Below, in pieces: positions 35,991 to 47,565 of a stretch of DNA of 64,000 bases. Position numbers and translations under genes: made by a program. Numbering within the stretch: position 1 is the stretch's first letter; each line of letters starts with the position of its first letter. A model generated the notes under the pieces. That model saw nothing but the letters and a program-made list of their open reading frames with translations, did no database searches and was not told the DNA's origin. The DNA comes from Wolfiporia cocos (Eukaryota > Basidiomycota > Agaricomycetes > Polyporales > Phaeolaceae), in contig JACCLO010000006.1 of NCBI GenBank assembly GCA_029448655.1, positions 3,100,001 to 3,164,000 of the forward strand, given 5' to 3'.

Positions 35991-37345
35991 ATACTCGCTG
36001 ATCATTTTCTAGCGCCCAAGCTGACGGTGCTGAGAAGACTGCTCGGTGATGAACAGCCTCCGACACGCGTACGCTGTAGTGCTCACAATCCTCACTTGCC
36101 AGAAACAACTACAGTCGTATGCCTGTTTACTGATTCGTTCCTTCGACCTAGCTCCTAGTGCGGTTTGTAGCCTTGTCGATACTCGAAAGACATAGCCAAT
36201 ACGCGTGGCGTATACTCATGACGATATCTGCAAGCATTTCGCGAAGAAAGTGAAAAGCTCACTGCAAGGTGCTGTACTCCCGATCGGCTCTACTTGCACA
36301 TGATAGTACATCTTGGGCGAGGCGCCACTAGGGTGCAGATGCAATTTCCGGAAATCGAGGTTTCTCCGCTTGTCGGTCTGTGGATAACAGCGAATCACTG
36401 CCTCATGGCGCATTAGCTTATGTCATATAGCATAACGACATATTTGTGTAGATCTGCCAACCTCGGCATCTCGGAATTCGATCTCAACATTCGCGCAAAT
36501 CATTGGCCTGGGAACCGCATGCGCCTAGGCCTGGAGTACACATGCGCGGCATGTTCGCAAACACCTCATCAATTGATCGGTAAAGGTACGCGGACCCGTA
36601 TGTGACCGGTAATAATGCGCGCGAATGCCTCGTAAGCCTGCTACTATGACCTTAAGCAGGTCGGACACATCCCCTGCCTTTCGCTTGATATAGCCCAGGT
36701 GCTAGTGGGCTGATGACTCGCCTTGAAGAGCGACTACGATCGCTCCGCTACTACGTTATCGCATTCTGTATTGTCCGCCCCCTCACGGCTGTTGATGAAA
36801 CCGGAGGCAGAATTGTTCTCGTGGAGACGGCAATGCACTGCTTTAGGAATCTACTTCAAGGTTTGGGTGTATGAGCTGGATTCCTCCATACCCTGATATC
36901 TAAGCGGTTCGTGAACGACGCTACGCCTGAGTCGCTGCACTAATCGGAGCGCCTCTACTAATTTCTTGATCAGAGTCCAAGTCCACCGCCCGGCCGGTGC
37001 AAAGCTGGCGCATGCTCTAACAAGCCAAGCCATCCCTTTCTTCATAGGATTGGACCTGTGTCGATGCGCTCTCATTTCAGCGAGAGCACCATAGATCAAG
37101 ATCCAATTGTGTACCACAACAAGATGCATGATCAATCGCTTCATTCGTGAAAAGAATATACGATATAGCTAGTTGCTGTTGCTTTGAACCTACCTGATGA
37201 CCCATGTCAGCTGAAAGCAGGGTCCACCGCTGGGTGATAGAGTATCGGGATCTTTCCGTATATGATCTCAGACTACCAGTCGATACCAGTGCTTTGTACT
37301 TCACCAACCCACAGCACCTGTACAGACCAGCACTGCCACTCACTG
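35991..37345. other. Intergenic between divergent DUF6533 and AKR copies
   Basis: No gene is recognised. By position it is the shared upstream region of the DUF6533 gene (minus) and the AKR pseudogene (plus). Confidence 0.5.
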
Positions 37346-38183
37346 ATGTCCTCAGCAAAATATCCCACTCGACAACTCGGCCGCAATGGACCACAAGTCA
37401 GCGCGATAGGGTTTGGGGCAATGGGTACGCAGATCTATGCGTGCATCGCTGACTTACGCTCTCATATCGCCGTAAAACACTAGGCGCATTCTACGGCAAG
37501 ACTGACGAGGCACAGGCCCTCGAGGCCCTCACCTACGCCGCCAACCGGGGGATCACCTTCTAGGACTCTGCAGATATTTACGGGACGAGTATGCAATCGC
37601 GCTTCTTGTTGGAAGTGCGCGCGCGTGTGCGATCTCGTCGCCACGGCGCGGGAGCAGTAGTGCCCTTGGTAGAATAGGAGCGGATGGGCCGGATCCGGGT
37701 ATGGCGGTGCCGGTATATGGTACGATGGCTCGTTAGTAGAAAGGCGTAATAGTTGGTGGTCGTACCGCTACTCGTTTGTTACCAGAACCCACCACACCGT
37801 AGCGGGGTCCCTGGCGGGCAGTAGGGCGCGGCCGTTGTCTGGCGCGACCCGAATTTCTACACTCCTCACATAGACTGTCCACTGACAAAAGGCGACACAG
37901 GCGACGGGAAATGGTTCGCACAGACAGGCAGGCGTTCCGACATCTTCCTCGCCACCAGGTTCGGCGGACGCGACCTCACTCCGGGCGCGGAAAACCCGCT
38001 CAAGCCGAACAGCAAGCCGTCTTACATCAGGACGCGGCTGGAGAACTCACTCAAGGACTTGCAGACAGAGTGGATCGATCTGTATTACCAGCATCGTGTC
38101 GACCCCGAAGTACCATAGAAGGTAAGCATCCCTGTGAAGCACGACAGGATACACAGTACTGTAGAGTTTCAGTGCCACAGATG

Positions 38184-38899
38184 GTAGAATTTCAGTCAAC
38201 TATCTTAATCTGCCAACTGCCCTTCGCTTAAGAAATTGCAGTTGCGAGCTAGGTTTGCACGCAGATTAATCTGCTAGCTGCGGCAGATTAATCTACTGTG
38301 ACAATAAAATGGTACATCCAGGATTCGAACCAAGGATCTTAGCACAGATGAGAATAAGAGCATCGCAGCATAATTAGCCAACTGAGCCATAGTGACAACA
38401 GTTACCATTGCCCAATCAAAATATATATAACATAATTTTACACACAATTTCCACAAATCATCAAGGCAACTAACTGCTACAACAAGCATAAAGAGATCAA
38501 TGATAGTGGTAGCTTGATTTACCATGCTTGACCTGGAGCAACTCCCCATGGTAAAGCTGAATACACTGGAATCACAGGTCTTTAGAGGTAGATTCATTTA
38601 TATTTGTGTTATGGAAAATGTTAAACTGTGAAAATGAAGTTTACAAAATACTCTATATATCACTTAAAATGGGGCAGACACTAGTTGCACTGTAGCTCAG
38701 TTGGCTAATGTATGCTGCGATGCTCTTATTCTCATCTGTGCTAAGGTCCTTGGTTCGAATCCTGGATGTACCATTTTATTGTCACAGTAGATTAATCTGC
38801 CGCAGCTAGCAGATTAATCTGCGTGCAAACCTAGCTCGCAACTGCAATTTCTTAAGCGAAGGGCAGTTGGCAGATTAAGATAATTGACTGAAACTCTAC
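38184..38899. mobile_element. TIR element carrying inverted tRNA-like sequences, copy 1
   Basis: Arms of roughly 200 bp are near-perfect inverted repeats, starting TTTCAGTCAACTATCTTAAT on the left and closing GATAATTGACTGAAAC on the right. Each arm contains the subterminal pair GCAGATTAATCTGC. Further in, each arm holds a tRNA-like unit with an A-box (TAGCTCAGTTGG) and a B-box (GGTTCGAATCC): minus strand about 38310-38394, plus strand about 38686-38773. Acceptor ends do not pair, so these are not functional tRNA genes. There is no coding sequence. Copy 2 is at 56576-57291. Confidence 0.85.
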
Positions 38900-39711
38900 A
38901 CCTCATCAGGTCACGACCATCCAGACTCACGGCTAGGACTACGTCCACCCAACCAACCGAGCCCAACGCCTCCCGTCCCCACAGACAACAGCCATTACCG
39001 GCTACACGGTCATTACCAGCCATGGACTCACACCATTACCGGCACAGACTATGTACTATACGGACAAAGGCCCACGGAAGGCCTTAAACTCCAGCCGCCC
39101 TAGTCTACGAGGAACACCACCTCAGGCAGCACCTGCATGGCTGAGAACCCTAGCAGTCACAGGACTCCACATACCGATCGCAGCCGATCACGCTCAATCA
39201 CCCTACGTCACGCACGGCCCGTACTGGCCAGTCCACATTCTCAGCAGACACCACTCCTCAGTACCAGCACGTGGGAACCTGGGCCGCCATGTGCCTTCCC
39301 CTCAGTGCCAGTACTTGGGAACCTGGACCGCAGACACCCCGATCATGGACATAGAACCCCGCCATTACTGGCGAACCCTCAATTGACGAGAACCACAGAT
39401 TGGGCCTAACCTGCTACGTTGCCATAGACATCCAGTGCTCCCCTAGCTGTACCGGTGCTCACGCCCCGATGCCCTTATTGGCCACCACGTAGCACGTAGA
39501 TTACCTCAGCGCCGATGCCCTACGGGCCATGCACCATAACATGTACAAATAGTGTAGGACTATATAAACGCCAGACAGTCTTGAGCGAACCTCAGACTTG
39601 TCTTGGCCTTTGCAGCCCTAGATACCCCGGACCAGGAAGGCGCCTTTGAGCGAGCCCCCTTCCCTTGGGTGTGTGTCTGAGGTTGTGCTTGTGTCAGGCC
39701 GGGCCCTACAC
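38900..39711 (+). repeat. LTR-like sequence, 5' end not found
   Basis: It ends TGCTTGTGTCA, like the other LTRs here. It has TATATAAACG at about 39561, followed about 32 nt later by AGACTTGTCTTGGCC, close to the promoter block of the gypsy LTR at 43608. No TG start or target duplication is visible, so the left end may be truncated. GGGAACCTGG and CATTACCGGC motifs recur in it. Confidence 0.5.
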
Positions 39712-40268
39712 CACGGCTTGAGATGGCCCAGGGCCTGGCTTGTGTCTCAAGCCGGGCCGGGCCAAGCTGTGAGCCCCGGGCCTGAAAGCTCTAAAAGATA
39801 AAATGTCTAGTAACTATGATATAAGGATATATATAGTAGCAGTATGCCATATTCCAATGTAGTATGTCTATATTTTTAAGTTCAAGCAAGAGGATAGTCC
39901 CATGGATTGAATTCTTGGTGCTGAAGCCTGTCGCTCAGTTTTGGGCGCCTATACGATGCCCCATTTGGAAGGCGCGCCACAGAGCACCGTGCCAGTGAAA
40001 TGATGATTTCAGACTATAATTCACTAATTATTGAAGATACTGGAGCTTGGCTTTGTCAGAAGATAGTTGGAGAAGGTACGTTATGAGTTTGTGTGGCTAC
40101 AGTGATGATCATCCTCACAGTGCCAGGCCACGGGCAAGCCCCAGGCTGGGCCGGGCCAAGCTGTGGGCCATCAATGGGGGCCTGGCCTGAGGTTTTGAAA
40201 AGCCAAGGCCATCCAAAGCTGGGCCAAAGCTGGGAGCTTTCAGGCCGGGCCGGGCCGGCACATCACTA
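39712..40268. mobile_element. GC-rich hAT-like element, right part
   Basis: It holds GGCCCGGC-rich subterminal blocks at both sides (39712-39790 and 40130-40258) and ends in the terminal repeat GCACATCACTA, as does the complete element at 42076-52355. The left terminus is missing, probably cut by the adjoining LTR-like sequence. No transposase is present. Confidence 0.6.
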
Positions 40269-40315
40269 CTCTAAGTCATCAAAATTAGGCGCCCATTAGT
40301 ACCAAAATAAAGTAT

Positions 40316-40387
40316 CGCAAGCCGGGAATCGAACCAGGAACCATGAGACCTCAGCAAAACAGCAGCTGAAACCACTCAGCTAAAGTG
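40316..40387 (-). repeat. tRNA-like sequence (SINE-type A and B boxes)
   Basis: On the minus strand it reads CCACTTTAGCTGAGTGG then, 35 nt later, CCTGGTTCGATTCC, matching pol III A- and B-box patterns at roughly tRNA spacing. The acceptor stem is poor, so it is taken as a tRNA-derived repeat and not a tRNA gene. Confidence 0.6.
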
Positions 40388-40688
40388 GTTAGTGAAAGGA
40401 AGGTCTTGTGCAAATATATATTCAGTAGTTGATATAATAACGGTTGTAAAAATTTAACATTCTGCTCATATATCAGTAAGCTCAAGTGTTCCTTGAACTC
40501 AGAATGCATCTCTTTATGATTGTATCCCGCAACCCATATGTATCTGCAATGAGGTAAGGATGCTGTCATAAATTACCTACAGGGCAATATGGGAACATTG
40601 CACTAAGGTGTGACTTGACAATTAACAGCTACGGTGATGAAAGGACATTAAATGGATCATATTGACAAGTATGTGACTGGTTACCAAG

Positions 40689-40757
40689 ACCATTTGGTGA
40701 AGTGGTACAGGCTGCGACTTCACTAATCCCAGGTCAAGTGTTCGAACCCTGCACAGG
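40689..40757 (+). repeat. tRNA-like sequence, opposite orientation
   Basis: CCATTTGGTGAAGTGG (A-box-like) and GTGTTCGAACCC (B-box) lie at tRNA-like spacing. It points away from the unit at 40316-40387, repeating the inverted arrangement of the TIR element at 38184. The sequence family differs from that element. Confidence 0.55.
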
Positions 40758-41225
40758 TATTTCTTGCGCAGATGCATCTTATTTTATTCAGCTGCATTTA
40801 TGCAGGGCGCTTGGGCGTTAAGATTGCTTAGAGAGCCTCAGATGCATCTGCGGTGTCTCTAAAGATGCATCTCCGGCACTGAAGTCCCTCCGGTACTATC
40901 ATGGGTAACAGTGGTGATGGAGACACTCCGTCCATACATCAAGAAAGGGATGGTGAGGTATGTTGGCTTATGCAAGTGCAGTGTTGAACACCTTCGGTAC
41001 GTGAGGAGTGTACTAGGGATCAGCGAGAAGGTTCTTGCATGCCAGATGGAATACAGCCCGTTTGAGCTGGAGATCAAGACTACTGGGTTCGTTACTGCCT
41101 CACGCGAGCTCGGCGTGAGTGTTGTGGCATATGCCCCATTTGGGAGAGGTACGTGCGGGATTAGTGGCTGTACAGTATGCGCTTACGCTACTGAATCACA
41201 ATAGCAGTGATCACCGGGCGGTACG

Positions 41226-41610
41226 TGTCATGGGCAAAAGCTTTCCCTAACGACAATGAGCCTGATCCGGTCCCCCGAGTCCCCAAGCCCAGCCAGGCCC
41301 GAATCATACCCTGGAAGGAGCCAGTTAACATCTAGATCACGACGCATGGGTCCGTTCCCACACGGCCACGATGACCGCTCCGTATTTGATATACTACTAT
41401 GCTTCTATGTTTCAGAGTCTGGCTTAGACTCTTACCCTAGTCACGCCCCAGACTCCCTAGTTACCATATATGGCCATTATAGTACAAACATGTACAAACA
41501 TCCTAGTTGTATAAAGACAGGCCTACGTTCAGCTGGTAACCCCAGTCTGAACTTGGCGTTCATCCATTTCGCTCCCCTCAGTTTGCTCTAAGGTTTTAGT
41601 GGCCTTGTCA
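41226..41610 (+). repeat. Solo LTR, 385 bp, in the AKR pseudogene
   Basis: It starts TGTCATGGG and ends GGCCTTGTCA, with the 5-bp duplication GTACG on both sides (41221-41225 and 41611-41615). TATAAAG is near 41508 and AGTCTGAACTT follows about 32 nt later, as in the solo LTR at 1014-1383. Its insertion interrupts the AKR copy after exon 4. Confidence 0.9.
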
Positions 41611-43607
41611 GTACGCACCTCAGGATAGATTATGTACCATATTGTACACAAACTGACTCACTTCATGTTTCAGCTTCAGATTGCGCAGCGATTTCGATCC
41701 TAACGACTTCTGCTACTATCTCCTGCAATTCTCAGGCGGGGATTTTCTTGCCCTCGTCGACAAGTTCCAGTCTGTCGTGCGGAAGTACGATGCCACCCCC
41801 GGACAGATCGCACTCGCGTGGAACTCATGACGCATATGGACTTTGTGTTCTCTTCCAGCCTATCTGCGGTCTCGGTCCCTGGAATAGGCACAAAGGCGGC
41901 TGAGATACAGCTGGCGGACGAGGATGTGAGGGAGCTGAGAGCGGCAACTGACTCGGCCGATGTTCAGGGAATACGGTATGCACCGCAGTACCTGGCTAAC
42001 ATGAAGATCGGCTCGATTCCGCTGAGTGGGTGGAAGAGAGAGTGGATTTGAATTTGTAAATAACGTTAGAGGAATTAGTGATGTGCAAAGCCCGGCTCGG
42101 CTCAAAGCCCAGGGCTTGGGCCTGGCTTTGAAGGGCCCGGGCTCAGCAAAATGTCAGGCCGGGCCCTCCCTGACGGCTCAGGCTGGCTTGGGCCCGGCTC
42201 AGGCTCAGGCCGGGGCTTATGAGCAATCAGGAAGGACCTCGAAGTTATTGGTTTGTACAGCTCAGAATTGCAGCACAATGCATTTAGGATGCATATATGT
42301 CCGCTATCTATTGTTGTCCTGATCTACAAGTACTTGTACAGTTGCTCATGACACTGACGGAAAATACAGGTCTCGATCACAACCCCGATCGCAACCCCAA
42401 TCGCAATAGTTACGAAGTTCTGCACCGGCCACAAGTAATTGTATGGTTGTTGAGAATATTCAAGTTAAGTATGCAAAATCTTGTACCAACGGGCCTATTT
42501 TTGCTCACTACAACGTAGCTAGAGTTGCACGCCTAAAGCCGCCGGCTCAGGGCTCGGCTACGGCCGGCTTGCAATCCAAGCCGGGCCCTGAGCCCCAGTG
42601 AGAATCCGAGGTATTTAAATATATCTCAATGAATCCTGATGTATGTAAATCTATCCAGAAAAGTTCGATGTACCGAAATCTATCCAATGTAATCCAAATG
42701 TATCTACAGATCATGTGACCTGCTTCGTAGATTGACATATGCCATTGAACGACAGATCTTACGGTAAGGTTGCGGTTACGTTGCGTACGTGTATGATTGT
42801 GTAACGCAATTTCGTACGAGCAAGGGAGCTGCATCTAGAGTCGTGCATATATTGCTGTGGTTAACGCGCTTACGGCGCTACGCTTCGTTGCCGCCCTCTG
42901 TACCGCCACACTACCGTTTATGCGTCCATCCATACCTCTGCTTTTGATCAAATCATTGCAAATACATTATACCTGTAGAAATCGGACTAGTACTTATCTT
43001 TGTGGCTGAGGTGAACAATTCCAGAAGAGGATCTCTCTTTTTGTGGCAAAAGCACCTTCTACAGCCACACAGCAGCCAAGGCATATTGTGCGCCATCCAC
43101 GTCAGGTTTTTCGTGTATATTGAGCACGTTTTCGCTGATGACGCAGCTTGCAACCGACTCCTTCTCATCTTCACGTCACACCTTAGCCACAATCCATTTA
43201 TGGTAACACTTCTACCTGAACTCGCAGTATCATCACGTCATTTCATGACTTCGTTTTAGGTTCATTCACTATTCTGTCGCCCCTTGAACTTTATTTCGCT
43301 ACACATAAACGGGCTCACGGTGCGGTGCAGTCTATTTTGTCTTCTCCCTGTTCTTTTCTCACATCCAGTTGGTCTCTGGGTCTTGGTGAGGCAACTCTAT
43401 CCCCTCAAGCTTCAAGAGGAGCTAAATGACCACACGTGAGTGGATGATCACCCGTGCGCATAAGTACTTAAGCCGTTAGTTTCTAGTTTTGTCTTGTCTA
43501 CTTACATTTGGTTAGTGCGCAACTGTTCTTATTGTGAGATGTAACCGCTACAGTGAACAGACTGGTATGTATTTCATCACTCCGAAATATCCTAAAAATA
43601 CTCATTC

Positions 43608-43978
43608 TGTCACAAGCCGATTTTCTCCAACTAGCTTGCGACTAGAGACAACCCTTATCTTATCTAAGCGCCCACCTATGCATCACGTGCAAAGACCCCG
43701 AACACCCCACACGTGCATACACAGACCCCGGACACCCTTGATGTGGCTCTACACCTACGATAGGGTTTACCATACTCTAAACGGTCTATCAGCTTACGTA
43801 ATACTGTATAGTAGCCAAACATGTACAAACAGCCTATGAGCATATATACCAGCCAGACGAGCAGGGAGCACCCCAGACTCGTCTTGGCCTTTGTTGCCTT
43901 GAGTAGCCTCAGACTAGGAATACGCTTTCACGCGAGTAATATTCCCCTGAGTAGTTGCTTGAGAATACGTTTGTGTCA
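43608..43978 (+). repeat. 5' LTR of the gypsy element
   Basis: It is 371 bp and runs TGTCACAAGCC to TTTGTGTCA. TATATA at 43843 is followed 32 nt later by AGACTCGTCTT (43875-43885), the predicted 5' end of the RNA. Confidence 0.95.
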
Positions 43979-43979
43979 T

Positions 43980-43990
43980 AAGACGAGTCT
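43980..43990 (+). promoter_or_regulatory. Self-priming primer-binding site of the gypsy element
   Basis: AAGACGAGTCT, one base after the 5' LTR, is the exact reverse complement of 43875-43885. As in Tf1/sushi elements, the RNA's own first 11 nt would act as primer. A 1-nt T spacer precedes it, as in the element at 4503. Confidence 0.8.
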
Positions 43991-44747
43991 CCACCCCGAT
44001 CTGAGTTCATTCCAGATCAACCCCGGCGCACTAGGGGCAAAGTGCATTGTTTCTTCGCCCTCGAGTTGACTTCGGTTGATTCGGGTGTATAAACTCCTAT
44101 CCTCCCGTATCCCAGGGACAAGGGACAGGGTTCTGGGGGATTACACTTGCGAACAGCGTGTAGGGGACCTCTCCTACCGTTGCTTCAAAGCTACTGGACC
44201 ACCGTCGTGCAACGCGGCGTAAAGGTCTTGGGTTAAAACCCCACCACAGTAACTGTGCACCCGACGCGTAATAATCAAAGGCGTTAAGGGGCCCTGTGGC
44301 AGTGTACTGAGGCACTGGTCGTCTATTTACGCGCATTACCGCGCCATGTACGGGCATTACCGCCCCCCCGTTACTATAACAACCCAGCGCCCCACAAAGG
44401 CGGCTGAAGGAGCGCGACACAGCTCACACATACGGCCACTTGGCCCAATACGATAATTTTTAGACCCTCCATCACAAGGGTTTAGATCCCGTGCCCCCGG
44501 TATCCCGAATTAGCTTCGGGGCTGGACGAGGTTTCGGAGGCAGGAATTTCTCGCCGGCTGAGGGAAGAAAACCCCTCGGCGTTTCTTGGCACATCTCCGA
44601 AAAGAGGTGGTTCCTGATAAGAGTGGACACCGACTGTTTCTAGTTACCACCCCGATCGCAGCTATAGGCTGATCCACAGTGGGCGGGTAGCGCAGTCAAA
44701 CGTCGCGACTCTTCTTTCAAATACATACACAACCTTCCTTACATACA

Positions 44748-46850
44748 ATGGCCGCACCACATGACCTCAACTACATCCGGAACCCCGACCCGAGAACGTG
44801 CCGCTCCCCGGTGGCACCGTCATCGGCACCCCCACCGTCACCAACAACCCGTTCCACCCAGGGCAGTGGGTGAACTACCAGGTACATGGTCTACCCGAGG
44901 ACTTTGCCTTTCTCTCGGTAGCGGACAGCATCCACGCTCCGCCCACACGAGTAGAGGAAGCATTGGTCCACACCGGCACCTTCGGCAACAACCCTCCCGC
45001 ACGATCACTCGCATACGGAGCATCGGAGCAGGACCAAGGTCCCGGCATCGAACGGCTAGACCAGGCGTTCCACCTGGCAAGGGAACAATCCAACACGGTC
45101 CGCGGCGCGAGTCCCCTAGCACACGTCGACTCACCCCTGGCCCTGCAATGGGCGTTCCCCCCCAACCCAACCTCGGCGGACTTCGGTTTCAGGTGTCAAA
45201 CGGTAGCGGCAACAATGGTTCAAACCGGTGTGTGGAACGCCGACATGGGAGCACGATTCCTCCGGGAGGCACAACGCCTCCAGGCAGATGCAATCGCGGC
45301 AGGAGATGCGGCTTCATTACACAGCCAGCACTCTGCACCCCGTCGGTCAGTACCATCGGTTCCGGAAGAACGCTTCCAGCCGGTCGAAAACTGGGTGAGG
45401 TCCGTACACATGGGATCTCCCCCACCGGTGAACCCCGCAACCCGGCCTGCATCGAACGGCTCTCGGCAGACCAACCCATTCCTGCCCAGATACACCCCCC
45501 CGGTCCTTACGCCCCAGGTTCCTTTCTCGGTCATGGCAGCACAGCCCCCGGTCCCTCCGTCGGAAGCACCACGGACGACGCATGTGAACACCTGGAGAGC
45601 CGCGCCTCTCCCGGGAACGCGTGCGTCCATGTGGCGGCCCGAGAAACCGGCGAGCTCGCAATGGGACGCTTACTCAATGCTCCCAGAGCTGCAGCCTGAC
45701 CCCCGGTACAAGTCCAAGGTGCGGGAACCCGAACCGTTCACAGGCGAGAACTTCATCGCCTGGGTCATGCGCCTTAAACTGTACATCGACGACAACCGGC
45801 CGCTGCTCTTCACAGACAGCAAAAAGATCGGCACGGCCATATCGTTGATACGGGGACCTAAGGTGGATTCATGGGTAACGGCCTTCACGCGTGAACACTA
45901 CCGTGACGGACAATGGCATCTGAGCTGGCTCCGCTTCATCTGGGAACTCCACCAGAAGTTCGACGACCCCGACTTGGAAAAGAAGTCAGCGGTCGCAGCG
46001 GAAAACTCAGCATGACCATCGGTAAAGGCGAGGAGTACTTCCAGGAGCTGGAAAGACTTCTTTCGGAAGCTAAGTATGACAAGGAGAACCAGATCGTCCA
46101 TCGCTGGGTCACCTCTGCCATCCCGAAGGAAATCTACACGGCAGTACACTCCGCCTTCGTCGCCGCCATGGTAAACGACAAGTCGCAACGCGGTTACAAC
46201 GTCCAGATCCCCGAGGACTACGAATCCTGGAAACAGGCAATCCTCCGGACGGACAACGTGATGCGCCGTCTCCGCGACGAAGAAAGGCTGCGCCACGGTC
46301 GAGACACGGGTAAGGGAGCCGCCGACAAAGGAAAGGGTCGGGCGACAACATCGTCATCGGGAACCACGCGGTCCGAGCCCACCGCAGAAGAACGGGCCAA
46401 CTTGCTCAAGAGGAAGTGCCACTCTTGCAGCAAGACACAAGCAGAGGCACCAGGGAAGGGCTGCAACAAGCCCGTCTGGCACCAACCCAACTGGAAGCCC
46501 CGAGCAGCTACCAGTGGAGGGAACACCGGTGCTGGACCCTCACAACCGGCGCGCACCCGCCAGGCCATTGAAGCACCACCAGCAGAAAAAGTCCTTGGGG
46601 AAGTATCCCAGGAGGACTTCGTGCGAATGGTGTCGGCATGGGCCAAGGAAAATCCGGAGGCTGCGAAGGAAGCCGGATTCACTCAGGTACGTCCCCTCTC
46701 TAATAATAAGTTTTCAGTTCTGGAGATCGAGGAACCAGTAAATGTCTCTATCTCCGACTCTGCCACGGAGGGTAACGAACCGGTGGATGGACTATATGGG
46801 CTAGGAACCGGGGCCCCGATATTTGATTACGTATCTGTACCACGTTCTGT
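44748..46850 (+). pseudogene. Gag region of the gypsy element (frameshifted)
   Basis: Gag starts most likely at the ATG 44748 (MAAPHDLNYIRNPDP). Continuity with the long Gag frame, which is open from 44762 to 46015, requires a one-base change in the CCC run near 44787. The capsid-like part has FTGENFIAWVMRLKLYID and FIWELHQKFDDPDLEKK. The frame then changes again near 46000, and Gag continues in the frame that also encodes dUTPase (YFQELERLLSEAKYD.., HRWVTSAIPKEIY). A Cys-rich stretch KCHSCSKTQAEAPGKGC..PVWH occupies the place of the usual CCHC knuckle but does not match it. Gag proteins form the particle that packages element RNA. Confidence 0.8.
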
Positions 46851-47109
46851 AGACTTGGCGCCTGGTGACAACGACGGAGCTTCAACATGCTCCGACAATT
46901 CGTTTGTAACAGCCTCAGAGGAGCCTCCCACCGGAGCTTGGCGGGAGGATAAAACCGTGCTTAATTCCTCTAGTATCAATGTAAACTATGTGCCAATGGA
47001 CGTAGACCCGGTTGTAGACTCAGATGTGCAAATGGCAGACGCATCTAAGCCTACAGTCCAGAAAAAGACGGAAAAGAAAATGCGGCGTCGACGAGCCAAG
47101 AAGAAGGCT

Positions 47110-47523
47110 GTCACGCTCGACATATACCTAGACCACCCGCGGGCAATCCCCCCTGAGCGCAAAAGCGAAGGAGCCGCGGGTTACGATCTTCACTCCGCAG
47201 AGGAAGTCGTCATACCAAATGGGAAACGTATCACCGTGGACACAGGCATAATGATCCGAATGCCGCCCGGTGTATACGGCCGCATAGCTCCACGATCCGG
47301 ACTCGCCCTGAAGGGAGTCGACGTGGAGGCCGGGGTAGTCGATGAAGACTACACCGGTCGGTTAAAAGTCATACTGAATAATCAAACTGGAACAGATTAT
47401 CAGGTCGAGTACGGGGACAGAATCGCCCAGTTTATACTCGAATGCAATATGACACCAGACACGCGCATAGTAAAAAGCATCAGGGAAACCAGACGCGGAA
47501 CACAGGGGTTCGGCTCTACTGGT
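47110..47523 (+). CDS. dUTPase domain within the retrotransposon polyprotein
   Basis: All five trimeric-dUTPase motifs are present in order: AGYDLHSAEE (1), PRSGLALKG (2), GVVDEDYTGRLKVIL (3), GDRIAQFILE (4) and RRGTQGFGSTG (5). The motif-3 Asp and Tyr needed for catalysis and uracil binding are kept. The enzyme hydrolyses dUTP to dUMP and pyrophosphate, lowering uracil in newly copied DNA. It is fused in frame between Gag and protease. I recall reports of dUTPase-containing Metaviridae in the basidiomycete Phanerochaete chrysosporium, so the fusion itself is not new. The domain is intact while the rest of the polyprotein is broken. Confidence 0.92.
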
Positions 47524-47565
47524 GAGAAACTCAGAGGGAATGTAGTGGTAATCCAGACGGGAAAA

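Larger units (their letters stand above)
38155..40882. repeat. Nested repeats filling an AKR pseudogene intron
   Basis: The left edge (GTAGAGTTTCAGTGCC, about 38157) and the right edge (GGCACTGAAGTCCCTC, about 40867-40882) are imperfect inverted repeats. The contents may therefore sit inside one outer TIR element. Inside lie a tRNA-like TIR element, an LTR-like block, a hAT right end and two further tRNA-like sequences, listed separately. Confidence 0.55.
37346..42051 (+). pseudogene. Aldo-keto reductase pseudogene invaded by transposons
   Basis: It matches the intact AKR at 58312-59662 exon by exon. Exon 1 is at 37346 (MSSAKYPTRQLGRNGP), exon 2 at about 37484-37590, exon 3 at about 37905-38119, exon 4 at about 40907-41147 and the last exon at about 41673-42051. 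Breaks include a TAG at 37561-37563 where the active gene has the Trp before the catalytic Asp, a TAG at 38116-38118, the start of a changed GTG/ATG context in exon 6 and a frame break near 41827. The lysine of the ATK motif is replaced (ATRFGG). About 2.75 kb of nested repeats fill the intron after exon 3. A solo LTR sits after exon 4, and a hAT element follows the stop. The gene cannot make a working enzyme. Confidence 0.88.

Noticed and set aside
38686..38773. A genuine tRNA gene
   Set aside because: A- and B-boxes are present, but the acceptor and D stems do not pair and the spacing is too long. It recurs inside a TIR element, so it is a tRNA-derived repeat.
43002..43259. 85-codon frame in TIR element A as a real gene
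   Set aside because: It is also present in copy 2, but this is expected from shared ancestry of the repeats; it has no motif and no start context.
45990..46010. Programmed -1 frameshift within Gag
   Set aside because: The GGAAAAC stretch is not a proper slippery heptamer, and the site lies inside Gag and not at a Gag-Pol border.
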